Origin: Xanthomonas cissicola | GTDB lineage: Bacteria > Pseudomonadota > Gammaproteobacteria > Xanthomonadales > Xanthomonadaceae | Assembly: GCF_008801575.1 (NCBI RefSeq) | Contig: NZ_VZPL01000020.1 | Coordinates: 1 to 64,000 of the forward strand | Reading direction: 5' to 3' | Length of the DNA: 64,000 nt | In this document: positions 16,234 to 25,188 of the stretch, in pieces | Layout: the number at the start of each line of letters is the position of its first letter | Numbering within the stretch: position 1 is the first letter of the stretch | Program-made: the position numbers and the translations under genes | Notes under the pieces: generated by a model | The model's database searches: none | Seen by the model: only the letters and a program-made list of their open reading frames with translations | What the model was told of the DNA's origin: nothing

Positions 16234-16265
16234 CACCGCCAGGCGGACGCGGCCGCCTGGCGGTG
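16234..16265. terminator. Strong hairpin after the glycosyltransferase operon
   Basis: The arms CACCGCCAGGCGG (16234-16246) and CCGCCTGGCGGTG (16253-16265) are a perfect 13-bp inverted repeat with a 6-base loop, 24 bases after the stop. There is no T-run, so it is either a rho-assisted end or a transcript stabiliser. The remaining bases up to the Maf gene hold nothing I recognise. Confidence 0.5.
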
Positions 16266-16496
16266 CTGCATGCGCCACGCGTGCACTGCTGTTCCTGCTC
16301 GCCGCCGACACCCACATGGCGACCGCGCGCGACGTGTTATTGGTCGCTCCGAAAGTTAGGTGCGAGCCGGCAGCCTGCGCGCGTTTGCGGGGACACGCAG
16401 TTGAGGCTGGAATTCGAGCGCGCGCGTGTTCCAGCAGGCCGCATGCGGCCCTACAAATTGGTCCGCCAAACACGCAGTGCTGATCCGTGGCTTACC

Positions 16497-17072
16497 TCAG
16501 GGAATCTGGAATCCCGCCTGCCGCAGCAATCTTGCCAGCGCGATCATCGGCAGGCCCACCAGGGCGGTGGGATCTTCCGAGCGGATCGCGTCGAACAGGC
16601 TGATGCCGAGGCCTTCGCATTTGAAGCTGCCGGCGCAATCCAGGGCTGGTTCGGCGTCCAGGTAGCGTTCGATCTCGACGACCGTCAGCGCGCGAAGTTG
16701 CACCTCGGTCAGGTCCAGCGCGTGCAGCTGGCGCTCCGGGCCGACCAGGCTGACGGCGGTATGGAAGCGCACGGTCTGGCCAGACATGGCAGTCAGCTGC
16801 ATCCGGGCCCGCTCGTGCGTGCCGGGTTTGCCCAGCGTCTGGCCGTCCAGGTCGGCGACCTGATCCGAGCCGATCACCCAGGCGTCAGGGAAGCGGGCTG
16901 CCACCGTGGCGGCTTTTTCCACGGCCAGGCGGCTGGCCAGTGCGCTCGGGGATTCGCCCGGCCGTGCCTGCTCGTCGACCTCCGGCCGGACGGTGTCGAA
17001 GTCGAGCTGCAGGCGGCCGAGCAGCGCGCGCCGATAGACAGACGTGGAAGCAAGGATCAGGCGTGGCATCAT
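16497..17072 (-). CDS. yceF: Maf-family nucleotide pyrophosphatase, YceF subtype
   Basis: The 191-residue protein begins with the Maf signature L-I-L-A-S-T-S-V-Y-R-R and carries G-S-D-Q-V near residue 68. The S-D-Q form is characteristic of the YceF branch, which hydrolyses the modified nucleotide m7GTP as a house-cleaning reaction, as opposed to the D-T form of the dTTP/UTP branch. The length is normal. It lies divergent from yceD-rpmF, as in enterics; the spacing of 110 bases must hold both promoters. Confidence 0.92.
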   Translation of the reverse strand: MMPRLILASTSVYRRALLGRLQLDFDTVRPEVDEQARPGESPSALASRLAVEKAATVAARFPDAWVIGSDQVADLDGQTLGKPGTHERARMQLTAMSGQTVRFHTAVSLVGPERQLHALDLTEVQLRALTVVEIERYLDAEPALDCAGSFKCEGLGISLFDAIRSEDPTALVGLPMIALARLLRQAGFQIP

Positions 17073-17182
17073 GGGGCCGCTGCGAGGGGGCAGGGGAGTC
17101 TGCCGTCCTGCGGGCCGCGCGGCAATCGCATGAATTGGGTCATTTGACAGGGCTGCCGCGGGTCTTTAACATTCTGCGGCTT

Positions 17183-17692
17183 ATGTCCGCGAACGTGCCC
17201 GAAATGCTGGATGCTTGGCGGATGGTCGCAGCGCGCAGGCGCTTCGATGGCCGCATCCCGCTATCTGCGATGACCCGTTTGCAGGGAAGCCTTGTCGATA
17301 CCGACGGCGAATGTGTCTATTCGCTTCAATTCGATCAAGACCCTCTGCTCAAGGTCGCCTATGTCGAACTCAGTATCGATGTGGAGCTTCCGCTGGCCTG
17401 CCAGCGCAGCCTGCAACGCTTCCTGTATCCGGTGCAAATCAGACAGCGTCTTGGTTTGATCCGTGACGAGGCCGACGAAGCTGCATTGCCGGCCGAGTAC
17501 GAAGCGTTGCTGGTGCCGGAAGATGGCATGCTGCGGGCCGTCGACATGATCGAGGACGAGCTGGTGCTCTCAGTGCCGGTGGTGCCGGTGGCGCCGGGTA
17601 GCGAAGCGATCGACGCCGAATGGGTTCCGACCCAGGAAGAGCAAGACAGGGCCAGTCCGTTTGCGGCGCTGGCAGCGTTGAAGAAACAGTAA
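17183..17692 (+). CDS. yceD: DUF177 family protein YceD (23S rRNA accumulation protein)
   Basis: I start this 169-residue protein at ATG 17183 (M-S-A-N-V-P-E-M-L-D-A-W-R-M), where family similarity begins; the frame is open upstream but only antisense to maf. DUF177 hallmarks are the V-Y-S-L-Q-F-D segment, the cysteine in L-A-C-Q-R-S-L, and the acidic tail ending S-P-F-A-A-L-A-A-L-K. YceD is almost always next to rpmF and is needed for normal 23S rRNA accumulation. The gap to rpmF is 97 bases. Confidence 0.9.
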   Translation: MSANVPEMLDAWRMVAARRRFDGRIPLSAMTRLQGSLVDTDGECVYSLQFDQDPLLKVAYVELSIDVELPLACQRSLQRFLYPVQIRQRLGLIRDEADEAALPAEYEALLVPEDGMLRAVDMIEDELVLSVPVVPVAPGSEAIDAEWVPTQEEQDRASPFAALAALKKQ

Positions 17693-17789
17693 CCGCCGCT
17701 GTTAAGGGCGGTAAGACAGGTCGACGCGGGCGTAGAGCGTGCTGTTCGACTCAACAGACAAGTTATCGAACTAAAGTTGGAGCAATCCC

Positions 17790-17984
17790 ATGGCTGTGCA
17801 GAAATCCCGTGTCACCCCGTCCCGCCGCGGCCAGCGTCGTTCGCACGATGCCCTGACCGCCAAGCAGCTGTCGACCGACCCGACCAGCGGCGAGATCCAT
17901 CTGCGCCACCACATCACCGCTGACGGTTACTACCGCGGCAAGAAGGTGATCGCGACCAAGTCGTCGGCCGTCCAAGAAGATTGA
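17790..17984 (+). CDS. rpmF: Large-subunit ribosomal protein bL32
   Basis: The 64-residue protein matches bL32 along its length: [10 protein letters not shown] at the start, [13 protein letters not shown], and [15 protein letters not shown]. The N-terminal methionine is probably removed. It carries no zinc-binding cysteines, as usual for proteobacterial bL32. A GGAG motif precedes the start by a normal distance. In many gammaproteobacteria plsX follows; here fabH follows directly. Confidence 0.98.
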
Positions 17985-18074
17985 TCCGTGGCGCCCGCCG
18001 CGTTCGGCGCGGCCGGGTGACTCTCGCTTCTTCAGGAGCCGCCGATCACCGCGGCTCTTGCAATAGGGAACAGT

Positions 18075-19052
18075 ATGAGCAAGCGGATCTATTCCAGAAT
18101 CGCGGGCACGGGTAGTTATTTGCCCGAAAAGGTGTTGACTAACGACGACATGTCGAAGATTGTCGACACCAACGATGAATGGATCTTCTCGCGCACTGGC
18201 ATCCGTGAACGTCACATCGTCGCCGACGACCAGACCACCAGCGATCTGGCGTATTTCGCCTCGCTGAAGGCGATGGAAGCGGCCGGTGTGACCGCCGATG
18301 AGATCGATCTGATCGTCATCGGCACCACCACCCCTGACCTGATCTTTCCGTCGACCGCCTGTTTGCTGCAGGCCCGACTGGGTAACATCGGTTGCGGTGC
18401 GATGGACGTCAACGCTGCATGCTCGGGTTTTGTCTACGCGCTCAGCGTGGCCGACAAGTTCGTGCGCAGTGGCGACGCCAAGACCGTGCTGGTGGTTGGC
18501 GCAGAAACCTTGACCCGCATCGTCGACTGGACCGATCGCACCACCTGCGTGCTGTTCGGCGATGGCGCCGGCGCGGTGATCCTCAAGGCCGACGAAGAGA
18601 CCGGCATCCTCAGCACCCATTTGCACGCCGATGGCAGCAAGAAAGAGCTGCTGTGGGACCCGGTGGGGGTCTCGGTGGGATTCGGCGAAGGCAAGAATGG
18701 CGGCGGTGCATTGCTGATGAAGGGCAACGACGTCTTCAAGTATGCGGTCAAGGCGCTGGACTCGGTGGTCGATGAGACCCTGGCGGCCAGTGGCTATGAC
18801 AAGCACGACCTGGATTGGCTGATTCCGCATCAGGCCAACCTGCGCATCATCGAAGCCACTGCCAAGCGGCTGGAGTTGCCGATGGAGCAGGTGGTCGTCA
18901 CCGTAGATCGCCATGGCAACACGTCGTCTGCCTCGGTGCCGCTGGCGCTGGACGAAGCGGTGCGCTCCGGTCGCGTGCAGCGCGGCCAGTTGTTGTTGCT
19001 GGAAGCCTTCGGTGGCGGGTTTACCTGGGGCTCGGCGCTGCTGCGCTACTGA
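18075..19052 (+). CDS. fabH: Beta-ketoacyl-ACP synthase III
   Basis: FabH starts fatty-acid chains by condensing acyl-CoA with malonyl-ACP. The 325-residue protein carries the complete triad C116 (A-A-C-S-G-F), H252 (I-P-H-Q-A-N) and N282 (H-G-N-T-S-S). The N terminus I-A-G-T-G-S-Y-L-P and the C-terminal G-G-G-F-T-W-G-S match the family. It follows rpmF without plsX in between. In Xanthomonas the type III synthase may have unusual acyl-CoA preference because these bacteria make many branched fatty acids; that is background, not visible here. Confidence 0.97.
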   Translation: MSKRIYSRIAGTGSYLPEKVLTNDDMSKIVDTNDEWIFSRTGIRERHIVADDQTTSDLAYFASLKAMEAAGVTADEIDLIVIGTTTPDLIFPSTACLLQARLGNIGCGAMDVNAACSGFVYALSVADKFVRSGDAKTVLVVGAETLTRIVDWTDRTTCVLFGDGAGAVILKADEETGILSTHLHADGSKKELLWDPVGVSVGFGEGKNGGGALLMKGNDVFKYAVKALDSVVDETLAASGYDKHDLDWLIPHQANLRIIEATAKRLELPMEQVVVTVDRHGNTSSASVPLALDEAVRSGRVQRGQLLLLEAFGGGFTWGSALLRY

Positions 19053-19291
19053 CGGTTCTGCTTCCTGCGCCAAGTAGACGCGCACGTGCACTCAGTCGGA
19101 TTCGTACATGGCGGGGACACTCGTCTTCCCTTGCGGTGGGGCAACCTTGCCTCCTGGGCCCGGTGTACGTTTTCGGGGGCGCTTGAAGTCCGCCAAGGGC
19201 AGCGCACGCTTTTAGGTCGCGTGATTCGCTCAATGCGACCAGTTTGCGGGCTAGCGCGTCGGACAAGCCGGCCGGCAAGTAAATTCAGCGC

Positions 19292-19732
19292 ATGCACCCC
19301 GCCCACGATCCTGTCTTCGTCGCCTTGCTCACCGGCAGTTACCAGCGGTTTGCAGGCCGCCCGCTGGTCGCAGATCGACAGATCGAGCCCGATTGGCTGT
19401 ATCACGATGCGCCGTTCGCCCTTCTTGCGCACGATACCGCTGTAGACCCGCGGTTTGTCTATGCGAACCAGGCGGCACAGCGCGTTTTCGGCTACAGCTG
19501 GGGCGAGTTCGTTGGCATGCCTTCGCGGCTATCGGCAGAATTGCCGGAACGAGCGGAACGTCAGCGTTTGCTCGACGCGGTCGCCCGCGATGGCGTCGTC
19601 ACGGACTACGCGGGTGTGCGGATCGCGAAAGATGGTTCCCGCTTCCGGATCGCCGAAGGTGTGGTCTGGCAACTCGTCGATGAGGATGGGGTGCTGCATG
19701 GACAAGCGGCGACATTCCCGCTGCCAGGCTAG
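19292..19732 (+). CDS. MEKHLA domain protein
   Basis: This 146-residue protein is a single MEKHLA domain, a PAS-like fold: an L-T-G-S-Y-Q-R-F segment near residue 13, L-Y-H-D-A-P-F-A-L-L-A-H-D-T, then F-V-Y-A-N-Q-A-A-Q-R-V-F and the characteristic L-P-S/M-P-S-R-L-S-A-E step. The C-terminal part has D-Y-A-G-V-R-I and G-Q-A-A-T-F. MEKHLA domains are found alone in bacteria and fused to HD-ZIP III regulators in plants; the bacterial function is unknown. It lies inside the fatty-acid gene cluster between fabH and fabD with 239 and 282 bases on either side, so it is probably a separate unit. Confidence 0.85.
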   Translation: MHPAHDPVFVALLTGSYQRFAGRPLVADRQIEPDWLYHDAPFALLAHDTAVDPRFVYANQAAQRVFGYSWGEFVGMPSRLSAELPERAERQRLLDAVARDGVVTDYAGVRIAKDGSRFRIAEGVVWQLVDEDGVLHGQAATFPLPG

Positions 19733-20014
19733 ACGAAGCGCAAGCGGCAGCACCGGCTGCGCCCGACCCTTCGGCTTCCTCGCCGGCCTTGCCGGCGCTG
19801 GTGCGCCGCCTTGGCCGGCAGCGCTTTCACTATCGAATCCGAACGGCGGCGCGTCAGCGTCACTGCTGCCGTTGTGCGCCTGGCCCGACCAAGCCCGGTG
19901 TGCGGTTTTGCGACGTCGCGACACAGTCGCGTGGCCTTCTGCATACGCGGCAGTACAGACGCCGGGGCGATTTCGCACGTATGATCCCGGCTCGATTTTT
20001 GTAGGCAGCAACGC

Positions 20015-20959
20015 GTGACCGAATCCACTCTCGCCTTCGTGTTTCCCGGCCAGGGCTCGCAGTCCTTAGGCATGCTGGCCGAACTGTCCGAACTGCACCC
20101 GCAGATTCGCGAAACGTTCGCCGAAGCCTCCGATGGCGCTGGCGTCGACTTGTGGGCGTTGTCCCAGGGCGGCCCGGAAGAAATGCTCAATCGCACCGAA
20201 TACACCCAGCCCGCCTTGTTGGCTGCGGGCGTTGCGGTGTGGCGTCTGTGGACTGCCCAGCGCGGGCAGCGCCCGGTGCTGCTGGCGGGACACAGCCTGG
20301 GCGAATACACCGCGCTGGTCGCGGCTGGCGCCTTGTCGCTGCACGACGGCGCGCATCTGGTGCGGTTGCGCGGCCAGTTCATGCAGGCTGCGGCACCGGC
20401 GGGCGTCGGCGCGATGGCTGCGGTGCTGGGCGCCGAAGACGCTGTGGTGCAGGAGGTCTGTGACCAGGCGTCCGGCAGCGACGTGGTGGTGCCGGCCAAC
20501 TTCAATTCGCCCGGTCAGATCGTGATCGGCGGCCACGCTGCGGCGGTGGATCGCGCGCTGGGGCTGCTGGCCGAGCGCGGCGTGCGCAAGGCGGTCAAGC
20601 TGGCAGTGAGCGTGCCCTCGCACACCCCGCTGATGCGCGAAGCCGCCAATCAGCTCGGCGAGGCGATGGCCGGGCTGACCTGGCACGCCCCGCAGATTCC
20701 GGTGGTGCAGAACGTGGACGCGCGCGTGCATGAGGGCAGCACCGCCATCCGCCAGGCCTTGGTGGAACAGCTCTACCTGCCGGTGCAATGGACCGGCTGC
20801 GTGCAGGCGCTCGCCAGCCAGGGCATCACCCGCATTGCCGAATGCGGCCCGGGCAAGGTGCTGAGCGGGCTGATCAAGCGCATCGACAATAGCCTGGATG
20901 CGCGGACGCTGGCAACGCCCGCCGACTATGCCGGCGCGCTCGACGCGTGGACGCACTGA
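20015..20959 (+). CDS. fabD: Malonyl-CoA:ACP transacylase
   Basis: FabD loads malonate on the acyl carrier protein. The 314-residue protein has the N-terminal F-P-G-Q-G-S-Q (10-16), the nucleophile in G-H-S94-L-G-E, and the catalytic histidine in V-P-S-H-T-P. The length is normal. The start is GTG at 20015. About 30 bases upstream there is a TATGAT at 19979-19984 that could be a -10 box, without a convincing -35. fabG follows 82 bases after the stop. Confidence 0.97.
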   Translation: MTESTLAFVFPGQGSQSLGMLAELSELHPQIRETFAEASDGAGVDLWALSQGGPEEMLNRTEYTQPALLAAGVAVWRLWTAQRGQRPVLLAGHSLGEYTALVAAGALSLHDGAHLVRLRGQFMQAAAPAGVGAMAAVLGAEDAVVQEVCDQASGSDVVVPANFNSPGQIVIGGHAAAVDRALGLLAERGVRKAVKLAVSVPSHTPLMREAANQLGEAMAGLTWHAPQIPVVQNVDARVHEGSTAIRQALVEQLYLPVQWTGCVQALASQGITRIAECGPGKVLSGLIKRIDNSLDARTLATPADYAGALDAWTH

Positions 20960-21041
20960 TCCAACGCCGCTGCCGGTCGTGCCGGCATCCCTCGACGTTC
21001 GCGGCCACGGTTGCGGCGTCCCCCATCGAGGAACAGCAATC

Positions 21042-21785
21042 ATGAGCAAGCCCCTGCAGGGCGAAATCGCCCTCGTCACCGGCGCCAGCCGCGGCATCGG
21101 TGCGGCCATTGCCGATACCCTGGCCGCCCACGGCGCCACGGTCATCGGCACCGCCACCTCGGCTTCCGGCGCTGCGGCGATCGGCGAGCGTCTGGCCGCC
21201 CACGGCGGACACGGTCGTGAACTGAACGTCACCGACGCGGCTGCAGTCGATGGCGTGATCGATGCCATCGGCAAGGAGTTCGGCGCCATCTCGATCCTGG
21301 TCAACAACGCCGGCATCACCCGCGACAACCTGTTGATGCGGATGAAGGACGACGACTGGCAGGCGATCATCGACACCAACCTGACCAGCGTGTTCCGCAC
21401 CTCCAAGGCGGTCATGCGCGGCATGATGAAGGCGCGCAAGGGCCGCATCATCAATATCGCCTCGGTAGTGGGTGTGACCGGTAATCCTGGGCAGACCAAC
21501 TATGCCGCCGCCAAGGCCGGCATCATCGCGTTCTCCAAATCGCTGGCCAAGGAAATCGGCTCGCGCGGAGTGACCGTGAATGTGGTGGCGCCCGGTTTCA
21601 TCGATACCGACATGACCAAGGCGCTGCCGGACGAGGCCAGGACCGCCTTGCTGCAGCAGATTGCGCTGGGTCATCTGGGCGAGCCGGAAGACATCGCCAA
21701 TGCGGTGGCGTTTCTGGCCGGCCCGACGGCCCGCTACATCACCGGTGAGACCCTGCACGTCAACGGTGGCATGTACATGCCGTAA
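21042..21785 (+). CDS. fabG: 3-oxoacyl-ACP reductase
   Basis: The 247-residue protein is a classical short-chain dehydrogenase: cofactor motif T-G-A-S-R-G-I-G (13-20), N-N-A-G-I-T near 88, and the catalytic set S141, Y154 and K158 (Y-A-A-A-K). It reduces beta-ketoacyl-ACP with NADPH. The start ATG at 21042 has GAGGAACAG upstream; the open frame continues further upstream but inside fabD. The C-terminal G-G-M-Y-M motif is typical of FabG. Confidence 0.97.
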   Translation: MSKPLQGEIALVTGASRGIGAAIADTLAAHGATVIGTATSASGAAAIGERLAAHGGHGRELNVTDAAAVDGVIDAIGKEFGAISILVNNAGITRDNLLMRMKDDDWQAIIDTNLTSVFRTSKAVMRGMMKARKGRIINIASVVGVTGNPGQTNYAAAKAGIIAFSKSLAKEIGSRGVTVNVVAPGFIDTDMTKALPDEARTALLQQIALGHLGEPEDIANAVAFLAGPTARYITGETLHVNGGMYMP

Positions 21786-21989
21786 GCGTGCGGCGCCGGG
21801 AGACGCTAAGTGGCTGATCGGCCGGGAGTTGTGATGCAATGCAAGGCCCGGTCGCTTCCACTACACTATCCAACGCGGCCATCGCAGCGCCGATGGCGTT
21901 TTGTGAGTCCCTCACAGGAGCACCGCACATCCGTGTGCGGGGATCCTAAAACTCGAACCACCACTACTCCAGCTGGAGCGATATCCCCA

Positions 21990-22229
21990 ATGAGCACCAT
22001 CGAAGAACGCGTCAAGAAAATCGTCGTCGAACAACTCGGCGTCAAGGAAGAGGAAGTCACCACCAGCGCATCGTTCGTCGATGATCTGGGTGCCGACTCG
22101 CTGGACACCGTCGAGCTGGTGATGGCGCTGGAAGAAGAGTTCGAGTGCGAGATCCCGGACGAAGAGGCCGAGAAGATCACCTCGGTGCAGCAGGCGATCG
22201 ACTACGTCAAGGCTCACGTCAGGAGCTGA
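21990..22229 (+). CDS. acpP: Acyl carrier protein
   Basis: The 79-residue acidic protein carries the phosphopantetheine attachment serine in G-A-D36-S37-L38. The start at 21990 gives the family N terminus [10 protein letters not shown]; the longer frame has no family similarity. GGAGCG lies about 14 bases before the ATG. ACP is made in large excess over the enzymes. A hairpin with T-run follows at 22289-22315, which could let acpP transcripts end before fabF. Confidence 0.98.
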   Translation: MSTIEERVKKIVVEQLGVKEEEVTTSASFVDDLGADSLDTVELVMALEEEFECEIPDEEAEKITSVQQAIDYVKAHVRS

Positions 22230-22288
22230 TGCGTTGTTCCTGATCGTGGCGGCGTGCATCAAGCCGCTGCCGCATCAGACATTCCATG

Positions 22289-22315
22289 GGGCCGCTGATG
22301 CGGCCCTGTGTTTTT
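22289..22315 (+). terminator. Terminator-like hairpin between acpP and fabF
   Basis: The arms GGGCCGC (22289-22295) and GCGGCCC (22300-22306) close a TGAT loop and are followed by TGTGTTTTT. This is a plausible intrinsic terminator or partial attenuator, fitting the need for more AcpP than FabF. Confidence 0.7.
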
Positions 22316-22370
22316 CAAGTGTCACCCGCAAACCCCAAGCACCGTCCGTTCCGTGGTGAGGAGATCTGCA

Positions 22371-23606
22371 ATGAGTCGTCGTGTTGTCGTTACCGGCATG
22401 GGCATGGTGTCGCCGCTGGGCAATGATCTGGCCACCAGCTGGGACGGAATCGTCCACGGCCGCTCAGGCATTGGCCCGATCACGCAGATCGATGCCTCGC
22501 AGTTCACCACCAAGATCGCCGGTGAAATCAAGAATTTCGACCCCACGCTTTTTGTGTCCGCCAAGGACGTCAAGAAGATGGATTCGTTCATCCACTACGG
22601 TGTCGGCGCCTCGTTCATGGCGCTGGACGATTCCGGACTGGAAATCGACGAAAGCAATGCCGAACGCGTGGGCGCCATTCTCGGCTCCGGCATCGGCGGG
22701 CTGCTCGGCATTGAAGAGCAGACCATCAAATTCCATGAGGGCGGCGCGCGCAAGATTTCGCCGTTCTATGTGCCCAGCACCATCATCAACATGCTGCCCG
22801 GCCAGGTGAGCCTGATCAAAGGCCTGAAAGGCCCGACGTTCTCGGCGGTATCTGCCTGCGCCACATCCAACCATTCGATCGGCACCGCGATGCGCATGAT
22901 CCAGCACGGCGATGCCGATGTGATGCTGGCTGGCGGTGCCGAGCGCGGTTCGTCGCCGAGTTCGGTGGGCGGCTTTTGTGCGATGAAAGCGATGTCCACC
23001 CGTAACGACGACCCGGCCGGCGCGTCGCGGCCGTGGGACAAGCAGCGCGATGGCTTCGTGCTGGGCGACGGCGCCGGCGTGCTGGTGCTGGAGGAGTACG
23101 AACACGCCAAGGCGCGTGGCGCACGCATCTATGCCGAGCTGGTCGGCTTCGGCGCCAGTTCCGATGCGTTCCACATGACCGCCCCCAGCGAAGACGGCGA
23201 GGGCGCGGCGCGCAGCATGGCGGCAGCGATGCGCGACGCCAAGCTCAACCCCGAGCAGATCGGCTACCTCAACGCGCACGGCACCTCCACGCCGCTGGGC
23301 GATCTGGCCGAAACGATGGCGATGAAGCGCGCGCTGGGCGATCACGCCTACAAGACCATGGTGAGCTCGACCAAGTCGATGACCGGGCATCTGCTCGGCG
23401 CGGCCGGCGGTGTGGAAGCGATCTTCTCGGTGATGGCGCTGCACACCGGCATCATCCCGCCGACCATCAACCTGGAAGAGCCAAGCGAGGGCTGCGACCT
23501 GGATTACGTGCCGAACGTGGCGCGCGAGGTGCAGGTGGATGCGGTGATGTCCAACGGCTTCGGCTTTGGCGGCACCAACGGCACGCTGGTGTTCAAGCGC
23601 GTTTGA
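22371..23606 (+). CDS. fabF: Beta-ketoacyl-ACP synthase II
   Basis: FabF elongates acyl-ACP. The 411-residue protein has the thiolase-fold triad C163 (S-A-C-A-T-S), H303 (N-A-H-G-T-S-T) and H340 (T-G-H-L-L-G), plus the C-terminal F-G-F-G-G-T-N-G. The ATG at 22371 has GAGGAG 8 bases upstream. The gene closes the fab cluster, after which pabB begins 166 bases later. Confidence 0.97.
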   Translation: MSRRVVVTGMGMVSPLGNDLATSWDGIVHGRSGIGPITQIDASQFTTKIAGEIKNFDPTLFVSAKDVKKMDSFIHYGVGASFMALDDSGLEIDESNAERVGAILGSGIGGLLGIEEQTIKFHEGGARKISPFYVPSTIINMLPGQVSLIKGLKGPTFSAVSACATSNHSIGTAMRMIQHGDADVMLAGGAERGSSPSSVGGFCAMKAMSTRNDDPAGASRPWDKQRDGFVLGDGAGVLVLEEYEHAKARGARIYAELVGFGASSDAFHMTAPSEDGEGAARSMAAAMRDAKLNPEQIGYLNAHGTSTPLGDLAETMAMKRALGDHAYKTMVSSTKSMTGHLLGAAGGVEAIFSVMALHTGIIPPTINLEEPSEGCDLDYVPNVAREVQVDAVMSNGFGFGGTNGTLVFKRV

Positions 23607-23772
23607 CCCAGCATATCGGTCGCGTGGCGTCATCGGCGCGCGACCTGCCTGGCTGTCGCATGCACTGCCGGCTTGCGGGTTGATGTTCAATCCTGCGATC
23701 AACCGTTGATCAACTCATCGCGCGTGCTGCGTACGGCAGCGGTGCGTCCGTATCTCACGCCATGCCGGACCG

Positions 23773-25128
23773 ATGACGCTTACCCGATCACTGCACGCGG
23801 ACATCGACCTGCTGGCGCTGCATCGGCTGTCACCGCAACGCTATCCGGCCCTGCTGGAGTCCAGCGCTTCCGGCACCGAGCATGGTCGCTGGGATGTGCT
23901 GCTGCTGGCAGAGGGGCCATGCCTGCGGCTGGATCCGGACGGATGTACGCGCGATGGCGCTGGGCGGTTGCTGGAGGGCGGCTTTCTGGCGGCGCTGGAT
24001 GCCGCCTGGCAGGCCGAGCGCGTGCCGCACGACGCGGCAAGCCCATGGCCGTTTCGCGGCGGTTGGGCGGTGCTGCTGGATTACGAACTTGCCGCGCAGG
24101 TCGAGCCGATTCTGCAACTGCCCACGCGCCGCGATGGCGTGCCCACCGCGCTGGCCTTGCGCGCGCCGGCAGCGGTGCTGCGCGATCGCCTGCACGGGCG
24201 CTGTGTGGCGCTGGCAGAGCCGGGCCGCGAGGAGTTGTTGCAGCAGATCGGCGACGACCTTGCTGCCTGCGCCGCACTGCCGCCGCTGCCTGCCTGGGTC
24301 GGGCCGCTTGCGGTGGACGAAGAGGCCCCCGAGCGTTTTACCGGGGCAGTGGAGCGCGTGCTCGATTACCTGCGTGTCGGCGATGTCTTCCAGGCCAATA
24401 TCTCGCGCGCCTGGCACGCGGCATTCGCTGCGGTGGTCGATCCGGCCGCGTTGCATGCGCGCCTGCGTGCGGCCAATCCGGCGCCGTTTGCCGGCCTGTT
24501 CGTTGCCGCCGGGCGTGCAGTGGCCAGTTCCTCGCCAGAGCGGCTGGTCTCGGTACAGGGCGATGTGGTGCAGACGCGCCCGATCGCCGGCACCCGCGCG
24601 CGGTTTGCCGGGGACGACGATGCCGCACGTATCCGGGAGCTGGTCGGGCATCCGAAGGAGCGCGCCGAGCACGTGATGCTGATCGATCTGGAGCGCAACG
24701 ACCTGGGCCGCATCTGCGCGCCGGGCACCGTGGAGGTGGACGAGTTGATGTGCGTGGAGAGCTATGCGCATGTGCATCACATCGTCAGCAACGTGCGCGG
24801 GCGTCTGCGCGCCGGGGTAACGCCCGGTGAGGTGATTGCCGCGGTGTTTCCCGGTGGCACCATTACCGGTTGCCCGAAGGTGCGCTGCATGCAGGTCATC
24901 GCCGAGCTCGAACAAACTGCGCGCGGGGCCTATACCGGTGCATTCGGCTGGCTCAATCGTGATGGCGACATGGATCTGAATATCCTGATCCGCACCGCCG
25001 AGGTGGCCGGTCACCATGTGCATTTCCGCACCGGTGCCGGGATCGTGGTGGATTCGGATCCGCAGCGCGAGCTGGATGAAACCCGCGCCAAGGCGCGTGG
25101 CGTGTTGCGTGCGATCGAGCAGACATGA
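23773..25128 (+). CDS. pabB: Aminodeoxychorismate synthase component I
   Basis: PabB makes 4-amino-4-deoxychorismate for folate, using ammonia from PabA. The 451-residue protein has the chorismate-binding C-terminal domain: P-I-A-G-T-R-A-R, then L-I-D-L-E-R-N-D-L-G-R, F-P-G-G-T-I-T-G-C-P-K, and the final R-T-G-A-G-I-V-V-D-S-D-P. The P-I-A-G-T form with the following pattern favours PabB over anthranilate synthase TrpE. In enterics the place after fabF is held by pabC; here PabB takes it. mltG starts 60 bases downstream. Confidence 0.92.
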   Translation: MTLTRSLHADIDLLALHRLSPQRYPALLESSASGTEHGRWDVLLLAEGPCLRLDPDGCTRDGAGRLLEGGFLAALDAAWQAERVPHDAASPWPFRGGWAVLLDYELAAQVEPILQLPTRRDGVPTALALRAPAAVLRDRLHGRCVALAEPGREELLQQIGDDLAACAALPPLPAWVGPLAVDEEAPERFTGAVERVLDYLRVGDVFQANISRAWHAAFAAVVDPAALHARLRAANPAPFAGLFVAAGRAVASSSPERLVSVQGDVVQTRPIAGTRARFAGDDDAARIRELVGHPKERAEHVMLIDLERNDLGRICAPGTVEVDELMCVESYAHVHHIVSNVRGRLRAGVTPGEVIAAVFPGGTITGCPKVRCMQVIAELEQTARGAYTGAFGWLNRDGDMDLNILIRTAEVAGHHVHFRTGAGIVVDSDPQRELDETRAKARGVLRAIEQT

Positions 25129-25188
25129 GCGCTTCAACGGGACATCACCGGCGCGCGGTATCCTGCGCGGCGCAGGGGCAATGACGAG